Assembly: GCF_001039355.2 (NCBI RefSeq)
Contig: NW_019775413.1
Span: 852,123 to 916,122, forward strand
Length of the DNA: 64,000 nucleotides
Origin: Lingula anatina
Taxonomy: Eukaryota; Brachiopoda; Lingulata; Lingulida; Lingulidae
Direction: 5' to 3'
The position numbers were made by a program, and so were the translations under genes. This document shows, piece after piece, positions 1 through 11,208 of this stretch; the first letter of the stretch is position 1, and every line of letters begins with the position of its first letter. Under the pieces are notes generated by a model that was not told the origin of the DNA, did not search any database, and saw only the letters and a program-made list of their open reading frames with translations.

Positions 1-979
1 ATATATGCTCAGGATCCCTTTACAATGTTATGGCTGTCAACCCTGCAAAAAGAGAGATATGAATGCTTGAACATTGTTTGGTAGAAAAGTGAGTTTAGGG
101 GGAGGGTTATAAAAATGGGCGTGGCTCGTTAGTTTGTGGGTTAAACTGAAATTAAGTAACATATTCTCAATGGCAAATGGCTGGTTTAAATAGGTAAATT
201 ATCAATTTATTTTAAAAAGTCATCAGTTTTGACATATTTGCTTATGAAGTAGCTTTATTGAAGCTGAAAATCAAGCCAAAAATGGCCAAAACATTTAATA
301 TTATATTATAATTATATCCAATGATTTCTTTTGGGATTGTTGCCTTCAATGTGAATATCTCCTATGTATGCAACTATATTATGAATTTGGTTGAAATCCG
401 TTGACCCCCACCTTGCCACCCTCTGACTGGTCTTATCATGGACACACACTTAATCTAAGAATAATTTAAAGTAGATAGAATAAGAAATAAAAAACAAAAT
501 GTTAAGGAAATAAATCAACGCTGTATACTCTTCAAATATGTTTTCTATTTCATATCAGGATAGAACTGGATGTAATTGATCTTGCCATCTAAATTGTCAT
601 CAGTGGGAGGTTATGGGAACATCTTAAACCCATAACTGAAAGGAAAGAAATAAATGTGTTGCACGGTGGGCAATTGCTCCACCTTTCAATGTTACACAAT
701 AGTAAAAACGAACCATATTTGATTATATGTTACACTACGCTCTTTAACTCATTAGCCGATAGATCTGGCATTGGTATAGATATGGGTATGAAAAGCATGA
801 CTTTAAAATGCCTACTTGCGATTTTAACCATTTCAAATCACAAGTAACGGAAAGGTTTAGAGTTTCCATACAGTACTTAATTTTAAAAATTCAGTTGCTT
901 TATATAGGGGACGTAAACCTACATAATTCAGTAAAAAGTGGGCATATCGAAACAATGTTCTACAATGCTAACGTTTCTA
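1..979. other. AT-rich intergenic sequence, no gene seen
   Basis: No family-like protein, convincing exon or RNA gene was found on either strand. Short open frames here (for example 656-847) have no recognisable composition or splice context. Confidence 0.5.
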
Positions 980-2121
980 AAGCCTCGATCACAACCGGCT
1001 GTACGGGCTCTTACGGGATGTTTGCGTCCAAATTTTGCGCAGAATCTTACGTCCCACGCAAGTACTTCTTAAGCCTAGGTCCCAACCGAACGTACGGGCT
1101 GCAACGTGTGGTCTACGGCCAAAAAAATGGGGAAAACGTGGGAGTTCGTGCGTGATGAGCACGTCCATCGTGCGACTTTTGGAGGACGCTAACAGCACGT
1201 AGAAACTTTTCGACATGATCAACAGCCGCTTCTTGCGATCTAGCTACGTCCTAGCCGGACGCAAGAAGCTTAAAAACCGTGCGTCTAAAACGTAGTTAGG
1301 GCCTAGGCTTTACGCAATTTCGAGTTCGCAGACAGTCCGTAAGCACGTACGGAAGATGAGATTCTACGAATAGCCTGCGAACAGCGAGGCCGTAAGCGTA
1401 ACTTGCTCCCCTCGCACGGAGTTAGCAAGAGAGACGCGCGTTTTGCAAGACACACGTCGCAAGCAATGAAGAAGCAAGTGCTCTTTGCGTGTTGAGTTAG
1501 GCGCACGCCGTCACAACTCACGAACAAAGTCAAGAGCACACCGGGAATGCGTTGCACGTGCGTCACCCCCACGCCTGGTGTATAGAAGGCGTGCTCACAA
1601 CGCACGCTCGTGTCTTTACAATGAATTTCGACTGTGTAACGTGTACAACAATTTTCAATTTTTTTTAATTTTTGCTCAACTTAGTTTCTAATATGCCTCC
1701 AAAAGGCAAGAGAAAGAAGCTTACATAGTAGAAAAAAGGGAGGAGGAAGAAGAAAGAAGAGGAGAACAGGAAGCAAAACTGACGTACACCGTCAGTACGT
1801 CACCACAAACGTGTGAGTCAAGTGTGAAGCAAAACTGACGCAAAAGGGCACTACTTTCGCCTTGTGTTGCATTCCCTTGTTAAGTGGTGAGTGTGTGTCA
1901 CGTACACAGGAAGTAAGACAAACTCAACAAATGAGTACAATTTCCACGGCCATCGCCATCGCAATTAGCGTCCCTGCTTGAAAGGACATCTCATGTGGCC
2001 CTTGCGACTCGCAAGGCAGACTTTCCTCTACCTCTACGACCTCCACGGCCTCCGCAACACCCAAAAATCGCAGGTGATGTACGATCTTGAAATTCGTGCG
2101 TCCGGTTGTGACCAAGGCTTA
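980..2121. mobile_element. CpG-rich DNA-transposon-like element with inverted ends
   Basis: This block is much richer in CpG and in ACGT words than the AT-rich DNA around it. The left end reads AAGCCTCGATCACAACCGG (981-999), and an imperfect inverted copy lies at about 2099-2121 (minus-strand reading AAGCCTTGGTCACAACCGG). A second, diverged direct copy follows at about 1072-1090. Internally, GAAGCAAAACTGACG is repeated directly at 1770-1784 and 1826-1840. A short basic reading frame (MPPKGKRKKLT then a stop) starts at 1693 and could be the broken start of a transposase or accessory ORF. No catalytic domain is visible, so it is probably non-autonomous. Superfamily and target duplication were not resolved. 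Confidence 0.55.
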
Positions 2122-2421
2122 AGACATACCCATGCAAAATTGGACGTAGGAAGCAGGCGGGGCCCGAAAACCTGAAAAAATGTATCCATCATATGAAGTA
2201 TTTCTCACTGGTGGTGGAAATATATTTACATCTACACAGTAAACCTAAATCAGAATGGCACTATAGAACCACATACGACCAAAGAAAACTAAAGTGTGTT
2301 GTTATTAAAATTTCATTTAAAGATTTGAGAACATTTGCGATGTTCGTATTATAACTTATTTAACAAAGTTTAGTGTTATAAACATCATCAATTTTTTTGT
2401 AAAAAAGAGAGCCGATGGAAC

Positions 2422-2809
2422 TTACGAAAAGGGTGGGTTACAGCTCTCCTTGCACCCGCCTTCACATGCACAACCAAAAATATTGCAACCCCCTTTGCCA
2501 CAATGAGACCAAGTCTGAAGTAAATGGAAACTTTTGGTATTTTCGCCCTTTTTATTCTTATTTTATTATTATTATTATTTATTTTTATTATTTTTTTTTT
2601 TGTACAATTCATATTCACGGCAACATTTGATCGCCTTTTATTTAACACAAAAAAATGCGTAAGATTACTTTCAGGTTACAAATAAACCTTACCTGGCTGC
2701 AGTCCAAACAATAACCATATGTCCTGCGGCAGCATTCTGCCTTGGTGTCTTCAATTAACAAAGCAACCAAGCAGACTGTAGCAACAAAGACTACAAATAC
2801 GACAGTCAT
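2422..2809 (-). CDS. Small secreted ten-cysteine peptide, Diedel-like
   Basis: Two exons read on the minus strand, 2809-2693 and 2514-2422. They are joined by a GTAAGG donor and a CTTCAG acceptor in phase 0, giving 69 residues. Residues 1-24 are a strong hydrophobic signal peptide ending near DTKA; the ATG at 2809 is preceded by AAAA. The mature part starts ECCRR and has ten cysteines, ending in CGKGGCNIFGCACEGGC followed by KESC. That C-G-x-G-x-C-N-x-F-G-C-x-C-x-G-G-C block resembles, from memory, the Diedel family, a secreted immune-modulating cytokine of Drosophila also carried by some insect DNA viruses. The stop codon overlaps a perfect donor (C|GTAAGT), so a third exon at 2231-2189 adding 13 residues is possible. 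The reading frame and cysteine pattern are seen; family membership is inferred; function is unknown. Confidence 0.6.
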
Positions 2810-3562
2810 TTTCTTCGCCTTTGATAAGAAACAAAACAAAACGTACCATGTAACCAGCTTAACCAACTCCACACCGTGTGCTATTCATCACGATTGTTAC
2901 TATTAAGGTAACTCGTAGAAAAAGACAAAGCAGCTGCAGTAAACTTCCTTTTTACATAAAATAACATAAATACGTACGTTCTGAAATCCATTGTACCTCT
3001 ACATTAGAACTTAGTCATCGGTTAGTTTAGATAGATTTGCCTCACCATAATTCCTTGAAAACTTGTATTTTGCGGAATTAAATAGGGTAAGTCAGCTAAA
3101 TGCAACGATGAACTGTTCTCGATGGCCAATGGATAGATATTGTATCATACTATATATAACTGTATGGAAGTACCATCATATTATGATGACATCACTGTTC
3201 ATCACAACACAACTGTCACTATAGTTTCGATATATTTTCAAAACAATTTGTTGATAGCTTATGACGATGACGGCATCAGGAATATATCAGTTGCTTTTTA
3301 TTCTATTATGCATCGCCTTTGTTACACTATTAAAGGGACAAAAAATAGGATTAAAAACGCCTTTTTAGTGCATGGATTGCTTCTTTTTTAACTTATCTGA
3401 GAACAATTGCTATGGGGAAAGCATAAAATGGCAGGTAAATGGCCTTAATCAATATCGAAAAAAAGAATCATATTCACCGTCCACTTTCGAACCCCGGGCG
3501 TCAGCCATCTTGACACAGTTTGAAATAACGCGGCTTCTCGACTCAGATACGAGATGTAAACA
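2810..3562. other. Intergenic sequence between divergent genes
   Basis: No exon was recognised. The right end (about 3480-3562) is more CpG-rich and contains AGCCATCTTGAC, which on the minus strand has the AAGATGGC core typical of YY1 or initiator sites. It probably holds the promoter of the gene starting at 3563. Confidence 0.35.
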
Positions 3563-4130
3563 ATGCAGACAGCATGTCGTTTCGAAGGTGAGCGTGGACG
3601 TGAAGGAGAAGAGGCATTGCTCACCGAATCTTTGCAGGTAAGCGAGTTATATTTACCAAAAATACTTTAAAATGGGAAGATGGCAGTGGAAATCAAAATG
3701 TCTGGCAGAGGAAGTTAAAAAGCGTAGATAACTGCTAATAATTAACGTTTCCTCGGGTAACGCACTCGCAGCCAAATCACTCGCACTGGATACGTACTAC
3801 TAGTTATATGAAGCGAGATAGTGCACTTTACCCCTGAGGTGTATAGTTCTGTAAAGCAGGAGGAATACCCTTTTCTGCTCAATGTGGTCATCTACCAGTA
3901 CTTACAGACTAACCTCACACCATATTCTCGCAGGGGAATCCCATGAGATATACAATGTAACTCGAGTACTAGTGGGGTTAGAGGGTGTTCTTTGTACGGC
4001 ACGTAACTACGTTAGCTTATTTGTAAATTTAATAATATTGTCAATGAATATGATTATAAGGAATGATTTTTTAGCCTTTCAGAGGAGGAATTGGGTGATA
4101 CACCCCTTCAAGCACGAGTGAAGAGATCAG
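3563..4130 (+). CDS. 5' exons of an unidentified gene, cut by gap 1
   Basis: The ATG at 3563 opens a frame that fits a donor at 3588 (GAAG|GTGAGC, phase 1). The next exon, 4083-4130, has a TTTCAG acceptor and a CAG|GTATG donor and is open only in the phase that this first exon supplies. Together they encode about 24 residues beginning MQTACRFEEEELGDTPLQAR, an acidic N-terminus without a signal peptide. A second donor at 3638 (GTAAGC) would run the reader into a stop in exon 2. The next exon lies in or beyond the gap. It may be the same gene as the membrane protein at 4846-6011, since order and strand agree, but this cannot be shown. Confidence 0.4.
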
Positions 4131-4186
4131 GTATGTTAATAATTTTAGCAGTATAACATGGGCGGATCCAGGATTATTTGAAAGGG

Positions 4187-4845
4187 NNNNNNNNNNNNNN
4201 NNNNNNNNNNNNNNNNNNNNNNNNNNNNNNNNNNNNNNNNNNNNNNNNNNNNNNNNNNNNNNNNNNNNNNNNNNNNNNNNNNNNNNNNNNNNNNNNNNNN
4301 NNNNNNNNNNNNNNNNNNNNNNNNNNNNNNNNNNNNNNNNNNNNNNNNNNNNNNNNNNNNNNNNNNNNNNNNNNNNNNNNNNNNNNNNNNNNNNNNNNNN
4401 NNNNNNNNNNNNNNNNNNNNNNNNNNNNNNNNNNNNNNNNNNNNNNNNNNNNNNNNNNNNNNNNNNNNNNNNNNNNNNNNNNNNNNNNNNNNNNNNNNNN
4501 NNNNNNNNNNNNNNNNNNNNNNNNNNNNNNNNNNNNNNNNNNNNNNNNNNNNNNNNNNNNNNNNNNNNNNNNNNNNNNNNNNNNNNNNNNNNNNNNNNNN
4601 NNNNNNNNNNNNNNNNNNNNNNNNNNNNNNNNNNNNNNNNNNNNNNNNNNNNNNNNNNNNNNNNNNNNNNNNNNNNNNNNNNNNNNNNNNNNNNNNNNNN
4701 NNNNNNNNNNNNNNNNNNNNNNNNNNNNNNNNNNNNNNNNNNNNNNNNNNNNNNNNNNNNNNNNNNNNNNNNNNNNNNNNNNNNNNNNNNNNNNNNNNNN
4801 NNNNNNNNNNNNNNNNNNNNNNNNNNNNNNNNNNNNNNNNNNNNN
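4187..4845. other. Assembly gap 1 (659 N)
   Basis: The run of N has unknown content, and its length may be an estimate. Open frames drawn across it are artefacts. Confidence 0.98.
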
Positions 4846-6011
4846 TACTCAAAGTTCTCAAAAAATATGAGCAAAATGATGTCATCATGTGGAGAAAGAA
4901 ACAGATTTATGAAGAAAACATTCGAAGAAACATAAAAACATTGACATTAAAACATGTCTTGGAGGTACTCTACCATAGTCCTATTATTCTGGCATGGGCA
5001 TTGCTCTACACCATTAGTAGTCATCTGGCAATCAAAATAGGGACTCCTTTGACCAATCCAGGGTGTGCCACTTTGTGGCCTTCCATACTCTTATGTTCAA
5101 TACTTCCCTTCCCATCACAGTTTCATTTCTACGTTCTATTATTTTACCGATCTCTTGTACAGCCTGTAAAAACCCTCTTCTATTGGGCAATCTTGGAAAT
5201 ATGGATAGCAGTTTTCCACAGCATGGAATTTCATTTTTCATTTCTCTATATCATACAACTTGGGGTTTGTTTGGTATGCATTATCATCTTTAATATGCTG
5301 AAGTTTCAACCTCTAGTCACAGATGACCAAAAGGGACTTATTATCACTGGAATAGGTTGCCTGGATTCTAAACTTGATTACTTCCTCAAGAACAGAAGAT
5401 GCAGCTTAATAACTAGGCTTATGTTTGGAGTAAGTAATGAACAGATAGATTTAAGCAGGTTCAAAACAATCTTCATAAAGAATGTGGATCTTCGGGGAAA
5501 ATTGGTTCTTCAGCTAATTACTCCTTCCCTAGAAAGTAGAAATTTGCAGACACTTTGTATGGTTAACAACCACTCCTTTGACGATCAGGATGCAGCTCAG
5601 CTTGCAGATCTTCTACGCAAGAATCCATCAATTTGCTTCCTCAAAATTGGATTCAAGAAATTTTCATTCCTCAAGACATTGATGCATTTTTTGTTGTGGG
5701 ACCACAGTCCTGTAAAACTGTCTGAACGCGGGGCTAGGGTCATCTTGGATGCAGTACAAAGTTTACAGAATGACAGGGACAATTCTTTTTCTAACCAAGA
5801 TGAAAAATCTAAAAACATCGAAGCCACACAGAGCATTGAGGAGAGACTTCAGAATAAGAAAAAGATTATTGTCAGTGTGGACCTTGAGCAATTTCAACAA
5901 AAAAATTGTATAAACGGCCTGCTTGACTCCATTATATTTCAAACTATTTGTATGACAGCAGAAATGACATATTTCATATATGCAGCATATAATGTATTTA
6001 TTGGATATTAA
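4846..6011 (+). CDS. Multi-pass membrane protein with LRR-like repeats, 5' end in gap
   Basis: One uninterrupted frame leaves the gap at 4848 and runs to TAA at 6009-6011, about 387 visible residues. No stop separates it from the gap, so the ATG at 4887 need not be the start. It reads as a basic stretch (WRKKQIYEENIRR), then four or five hydrophobic segments over about residues 35-155 of the visible part. A soluble part follows with two repeats like ribonuclease-inhibitor-type LRRs (DDQDAAQLADLLRKNPSICF and later LSERGARVILDAV). A polar lysine/glutamate-rich stretch and a final hydrophobic segment end it. I recognise no family. A multi-pass membrane domain with LRR-like units is unusual. It is probably the terminal exon of the gene that enters the gap. 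Confidence 0.6.
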
Positions 6012-6375
6012 AATTGATTTTATACATGAATTTTATTATATCATACTTGTAGGTGACATGTAGTGCAATATCAATATCTATGGTGTAGATATTTCTGTGA
6101 GTTATAAACAAAAGTAAACCTTAAGTTAGTATATGGAAAAATATGTCAAAAAATGCTTCTCATCATATTACTTTTATGTTTTTACGAGAAACTCATTTTA
6201 CTGTACATGTTAATTAAGAAATCCAAGAGAAATTAAAAACCACATGATCAAGGGTGTATAGCAATGTATTTTTGTTCTAGAAAAATGGGCACTTCGCAAG
6301 AAAAAAATCCTGGTTTACATATGATAATAACTAATGGTACAATAAAATAATATCAACATCGTAAATGTGATTATC

Positions 6376-6418
<43 letters not shown>

Positions 6419-7635
6419 TCAAAGGTTGAACCCTTTCCATTGATTCCAAGTCAGTACTGTTAAGTTAAGAATAATTTGGAGGAAGAGACTGATTTCTACC
6501 TGTATGTTCCATACGTGTGTCCCAACAAAATTAGAGTAATGCCCAAACTGTAATGTTATAATTTCCCTCGTCCCAGCCATTTCTACACACCAACTCTATA
6601 GAGGGAGCTGTTTACAAGACGTGCTGCAATGATGCCCTTTGTTTGTGGGTCGGTTGCGTTGAGACAACTAACAAAAGTTAACGTTAAATGTTTAGGTTGC
6701 ACGAGGAGAAATTACTTTTTGTGGAGCGATACGAAACAAATTTAAATCAGTAGCAAGAGAAATTGGCAAAAGTGCTCGGCATTCATTTTCGACTCACAAC
6801 TGTCACTGTCACGCTCGTGGTCACTGTCAGACAGATTAGCACCCTAAAAGCAAAACTTGCTATTAATTTTTTTTTTTTGCCTCACTAATTTTGATCATCA
6901 TGCTTGTTCGCTTTTTTAATCAAGAATTTCGTTCTCTAAGGCTGGTTATTAGCATAATTTATGGACGTGTCTGATGATGCAGTATAGATTCAAACGAGTT
7001 TAGATTGTGTCTGCGGTACGGGACATTGTGTACTGTTAGTGTTTATCACGCAATGAATGATGAGGGGTTGTTCAGTGATGCAGTGAAACATCCCAGCCGC
7101 TATTAAATAGGCGAGCAGTTGGGTTTTTTTACAGTTAATTTCTTCCTAGTTCACCAACTAGAAGGCATGCAGGGTGAATTTTGAGTAAGTATTGATTTTC
7201 CATTGTTGAAACCAGAAAAATGTATAATTTGTTATACGTCATGTTATGACTATTACATTTCATTGTGTGATGTTGACGTTTTTTGCATGAATTTTTAAGT
7301 GCATTTAATTAAGGTACACAAATATATGTGAAAGTCAACTATTTCAGTTGTAACAATTGATATATATATATATAACTACTATAGTGGTTTTGTGTCAATT
7401 AAAGTATTAAATACATGTACCTTAATTAATTAATTAATATGTACAATTAGATTTCTTTTTGCCTGATAATACTATTATTAAAATCTTGTGCAGTATTAAA
7501 TTATCCTTAAAATAAATGAGTGTTTGCTTTGAAAGACATTAATACACAATGATTATAAAATATTTTATTATTATATTTATTGATTTTGAAGCCCATCAGT
7601 AAAGGATAACTGGAAAAATTGGTTAATTATCAAGA
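6012..7635. other. Intergenic sequence upstream of PTS
   Basis: No coding exon was recognised. The stretch 6580-6860 is locally richer in CpG, with repeated TGTCACTGTCA-like words near 6800-6830. It is the best candidate for the PTS promoter or a 5' non-coding exon. A pyrimidine microsatellite lies at 6379-6412. Confidence 0.35.
6379..6412. repeat. (TC)n microsatellite
   Basis: An uninterrupted TC dinucleotide tract of about 34 bases. Confidence 0.95.
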
Positions 7636-8930
7636 ATGAATCAATTAGATAAACAAAAAGCTGAAAGTTCAGTGTCTGGAAAACAATTGCAGCCCAAAGT
7701 TTATGTTACAAAATGTGAAACATTCAGTGCTTGTCACAGATTACACAGGTAATGTTAACTTGGTATAATATTTTGCTCTTAATTATTTTTTAAAAATCTG
7801 ACATGATTTGATATTAATATATTTAGATAACTTGACGTCTCCTGAATACCATGTGTTTTTAAAATTTACAAAATGTATTTAATTAATAGAACAAATGACA
7901 GATAAATGCATAGATTTTATATAATATTATTAATGTCACAGTTAAGGTTTTGTAGTAGTCTGCTTTGACCAAATGCCATATATTTTGAATCTCACCTGGG
8001 CCAGTTTGAATTTTATATGATTATGCAAAATATGAACTGCATGCAAGTTTAATTGCTAAAAACAAATCCAGGCTTTATTTATTTAAGGTGCAAATTGTTA
8101 AACAATTACATATGTGCAAAAAGGTTCATTAGCTTGGTTGTTGGATAAATATGAAAATTCTCAGACACAAGCCTAAAATTTTCCGTACCGTTAGCTTACG
8201 GCCAACCTGGTCGAAGGCCTTCATCAGACTGACGTGAGTAGTTGTTCACACTCACTGACGGTCAGTGAGTGTGAACAACTACTCACGTCAGTCTGATGAA
8301 GGCCTTCGACCAGGTTGGCCGTAAGCTAACGGTACGGAAAATTTTAGGCTTGTGTCTGAGAATTTTCATATTTAATTACATATGTGTTTGAAATGTATGA
8401 ATTTTGTATATATATATATGAGATTTGTCTATGTATCTGTACTGATATTGCAGTAACCAGCTGAGTGATGAAAGCAACCAGAGTATCTTTGGCAAATGCA
8501 ATAACCCTAATGGGCATGGTCATAATTACAAAGGTAATTACAAAGGTAAAAACCCTAATGGGCAAGGTCATAATTAAAAAGGTAAAGAATTAAGGTAAAA
8601 TCAAATACATTTTATGCTACCTCCACTCCAAGTAGTTCTAACTTTTTCCATGATTGTTTATTTTTCTTGAAAAATTACTTGAATTTTCAATTTCTTCATT
8701 ATTTCCTTGTCAAAAAATATGTCTCATTTCATAATTCATTTTGTTATCCATATACATCACACAAACGTGGAAGCTTCTTAATTGTACATTTAGAGTCCAA
8801 GTTTACATATTTTTCATTCCAGTTGAAGTCACTGTGTATGGACCGGTAAGTTGAAAATATGTCCTCATGGCATTATATATATATATTTCTTGTAAAATAT
8901 TACAGGCTTACAGGGGAAATTCCATTTGTT

Positions 8931-8970
<40 letters not shown>

Positions 8971-10410
8971 AACAAATGGATTTTACCCTGTAATATTTCA
9001 CAAAAAAATACTAAATGATCCATCTGATGCATACAACATTTTTTCTTTATCAAAAAGCATGCAGTGACTGTTGTTATCAATATTAAGCACAAGGTTACTC
9101 AGTATATTTATATCAACAACATATGTGAGAAAAACTGTGGGAACACAATTTCAGGGTTGATCAAATTTGTGGAAACATTTACCTTGCAACATGTAAATAG
9201 GATTTGAGGTTGAATAAGGAAAATGAAAAAAATTCTGCCAGGGCATTCAGGCACATGAAATATGACTACCACTATAATTCTAGTCATGCACCCAAGTGAT
9301 AGACTATACGTTGCTCAAGCAATTTTATTGTCCTTCTGTGAATAAAATAAACGGGTTCAGGCTAGTTACACGGCATTGCAGTATAACCTTATGCAACCCC
9401 TCAAGGGCATGCAAATTTAAGATTGGGAAAATGTTCAACTTTTTAGAACAATTTTGTTTTGATAGTAGCATGATATGAAATCATTATCAGAAATCTTTTA
9501 GAATGTGCTATTTGATTTTAGGAATTCAATGTAAAATATCAAAAAGATTGCATTGAATAACTTTATATAAGCAATTTTTTTCAGGTAGACCCTGTCACTG
9601 GCATGGTTATGAATTTAACAGATTTAAAAAAGTATATGCAGGTAAGCTATAGCATCAGACCTGACAGCTTGAGCTTTAAAGCATTCATACCACTCATACC
9701 AAGAAAGAATGTTGTATTGTTGTGCTCAGTTGTTTAAATAAAAAAAGATGAACGCAGTGGTGCTCTCTGTTATTTGAAGTATTCCCTTGGTTGTCCCGGG
9801 TGACTGCATCTTTTTTTAATCTTGAAGGCATGTCATGAGGGTTGGACGTACTTTTGATTACAGACACAGTAAGAATCAAACCAATACCCAGGCTACTGTG
9901 CTGAGTATGGCCATGTAACTTGACATAATTTTCAGAACAAGAGCAGATTTTCTTATTCATCTAGAATGTGCTGTCATATATTATTTTATTGTTTTGTTGT
10001 TTTTTGTTTTTTTTTTTACAGCTTGCCATTATGAATAATCTAGACCATAAGAATCTTGATAAAGATGTCCCTTTCTTTAAGGATGTGGTAAGGTAGGTTG
10101 GACTTTTTCTATTTATTTACCAATTTCCAGAATAAGCCTTAAAGATTACAAATTCACAATTAGGCACTTTTAAGAACATTTGCTAGTTTATGTTTTATGT
10201 ATGAATTTGATATTTTAATTAATTGAAAAATGCACTCCTAATAAATGATGTGTTATAATTTTGTATTATTTTTTTAGCACCACTGAAAATTTGGCAGTGT
10301 ACATTTGGGATCAACTTAGTTTGTTATTGCCATCTCCTGGACTACTCCATGAAATCAAAATCCATGAAACAGAGAAAAATATTGTCGTGTATAGAGGAGA
10401 TCATTGTTAA
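7636..10410 (+). CDS. PTS: 6-pyruvoyl-tetrahydropterin synthase
   Basis: Six exons (7636-7748, 8454-8533, 8823-8845, 9585-9641, 10022-10092, 10278-10410) join in phase to 158 residues; the human enzyme has 145, and the excess is N-terminal. The enzyme converts dihydroneopterin triphosphate to 6-pyruvoyl-tetrahydropterin, the second step of tetrahydrobiopterin synthesis, in the cytosol. Zinc-binding histidines are present in SACHRLH (H34) and NGHGHNYK (H59, H61). The catalytic cysteine is C53 in [15 protein letters not shown], and the Asp-His pair is D99-H100 in NNLDHKNLD. The [17 protein letters not shown] and [11 protein letters not shown] signatures are intact, so the enzyme should be active. 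Intron 1 holds a large palindrome, intron 2 a partial copy of exon 2, and intron 3 a TA-cored hairpin. Confidence 0.96.
8117..8373. mobile_element. Insertion carrying a 229-bp near-perfect palindrome
   Basis: Bases 8146-8374 form an inverted repeat with 114-base arms around a single central base (8260). Every position pair I checked matches, and pairing stops at 8145/8375. The 13-bp word AATTACATATGTG occurs directly at 8104-8116 and 8374-8386, flanking 8117-8373 like a target-site duplication. The arms contain CTGATGAAGGCC followed 12 bases later by GGCCGTAA, resembling a hammerhead ribozyme core with one core base changed. No ORF is present. It lies in PTS intron 1. Confidence 0.7.
8503..8584. 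repeat. Partial tandem copy of PTS exon 2 and its donor site
   Basis: Bases 8503-8536 (end of exon 2 plus its splice donor) recur at 8551-8584, 48 bases downstream inside intron 2, with two substitutions. In the copy, the second zinc-binding histidine codon pair reads CAA instead of the first CAT, and TAC has become TAA. An extra small direct repeat (AATTACAAAGGTA) overlaps the first donor. Confidence 0.85.
8887..9008. repeat. TA-cored hairpin, MITE-like
   Basis: Two inverted arms of about 40 bases (TTACAGG...CCATTTGTTTGA and its complement) flank a (TA)n core at about 8933-8968. The left arm has an 8-base internal duplication (ACAGGCTTACAGG). It lies in PTS intron 3. Confidence 0.75.
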
Positions 10411-11208
10411 CAGCATTTCCTCCCCTGCATTTTAATGTAATGTTTGTTGTATAAAAGAGATTTTTTATAAAATTACAAATGGTAATAGTTATAGTAAATA
10501 CATATATGTAATTGTAATTTTCTTTTGCATATATGAGGTGTATTATGTAAGTATTCATACTAGTACCTATATATGTGAGCACAAGTTAAGGATTTGTACA
10601 ATTTTTTTGTGTATATCTCAGTGATGCAGTCAAATTTCATAGAACTATCAATGGAAGACAGCACTTTAAAGTTTGCATTATTTTCACAAATTCATCTTTA
10701 AAACATTTTTTAATTTGGTCCTTTTGATGCAAAGTTTAATTCAGATATCAATCCGTGTTCTGTGGAAACTGGAAACCTGCCCCAACTATCCAAATGCCTA
10801 TGCTGAAAATGGCAAAAGGAAACTATTGTGCGGGAGATGTTAGAAAGTTTTTATGCTGTTCTTAGTTTAGTTTCTGTTTTAGGAAACTGGACCATATGTG
10901 GTTCTTTGGTGAAATATTTTATGACTAGAAAGTTTTTTGTTTTAAAAGCATTTTTTATGTATTTTATTTGCTTTCATATTAATGAAAAAGCTCTATTATT
11001 TTATACTGTCTGTCAATAACTAATGAAACACTTTGTTTTCATTTAGAATTTTTTAAAGCAAATTCATTAACATGATTGTCACATGTGCTGCTGACAGATT
11101 TTAAGCTATGTTGACATCATTTGTGGTGAAAAAAATATCAATCCCCTTAACAGCATTCAATTGCAATAACTGTTTTATTTTGTGTATTTTATAGATAATT
11201 GTATATAT
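10411..11208. other. PTS 3' region, no further gene seen
   Basis: AT-rich sequence after the PTS stop codon, presumably 3' UTR and spacer. No convincing exon or RNA gene was seen. Confidence 0.4.

Noticed and set aside
4071-4888. Long open frames on both strands across the first N run
   Set aside because: They exist only because N codons contain no stop. Only the part after 4846 on the plus strand is real sequence with coding character.
8293-8324. Active hammerhead ribozyme in the PTS palindrome
   Set aside because: The GAAA core reads GTAA and I could not define all three stems, so activity is not claimed. It is kept only as a resemblance.
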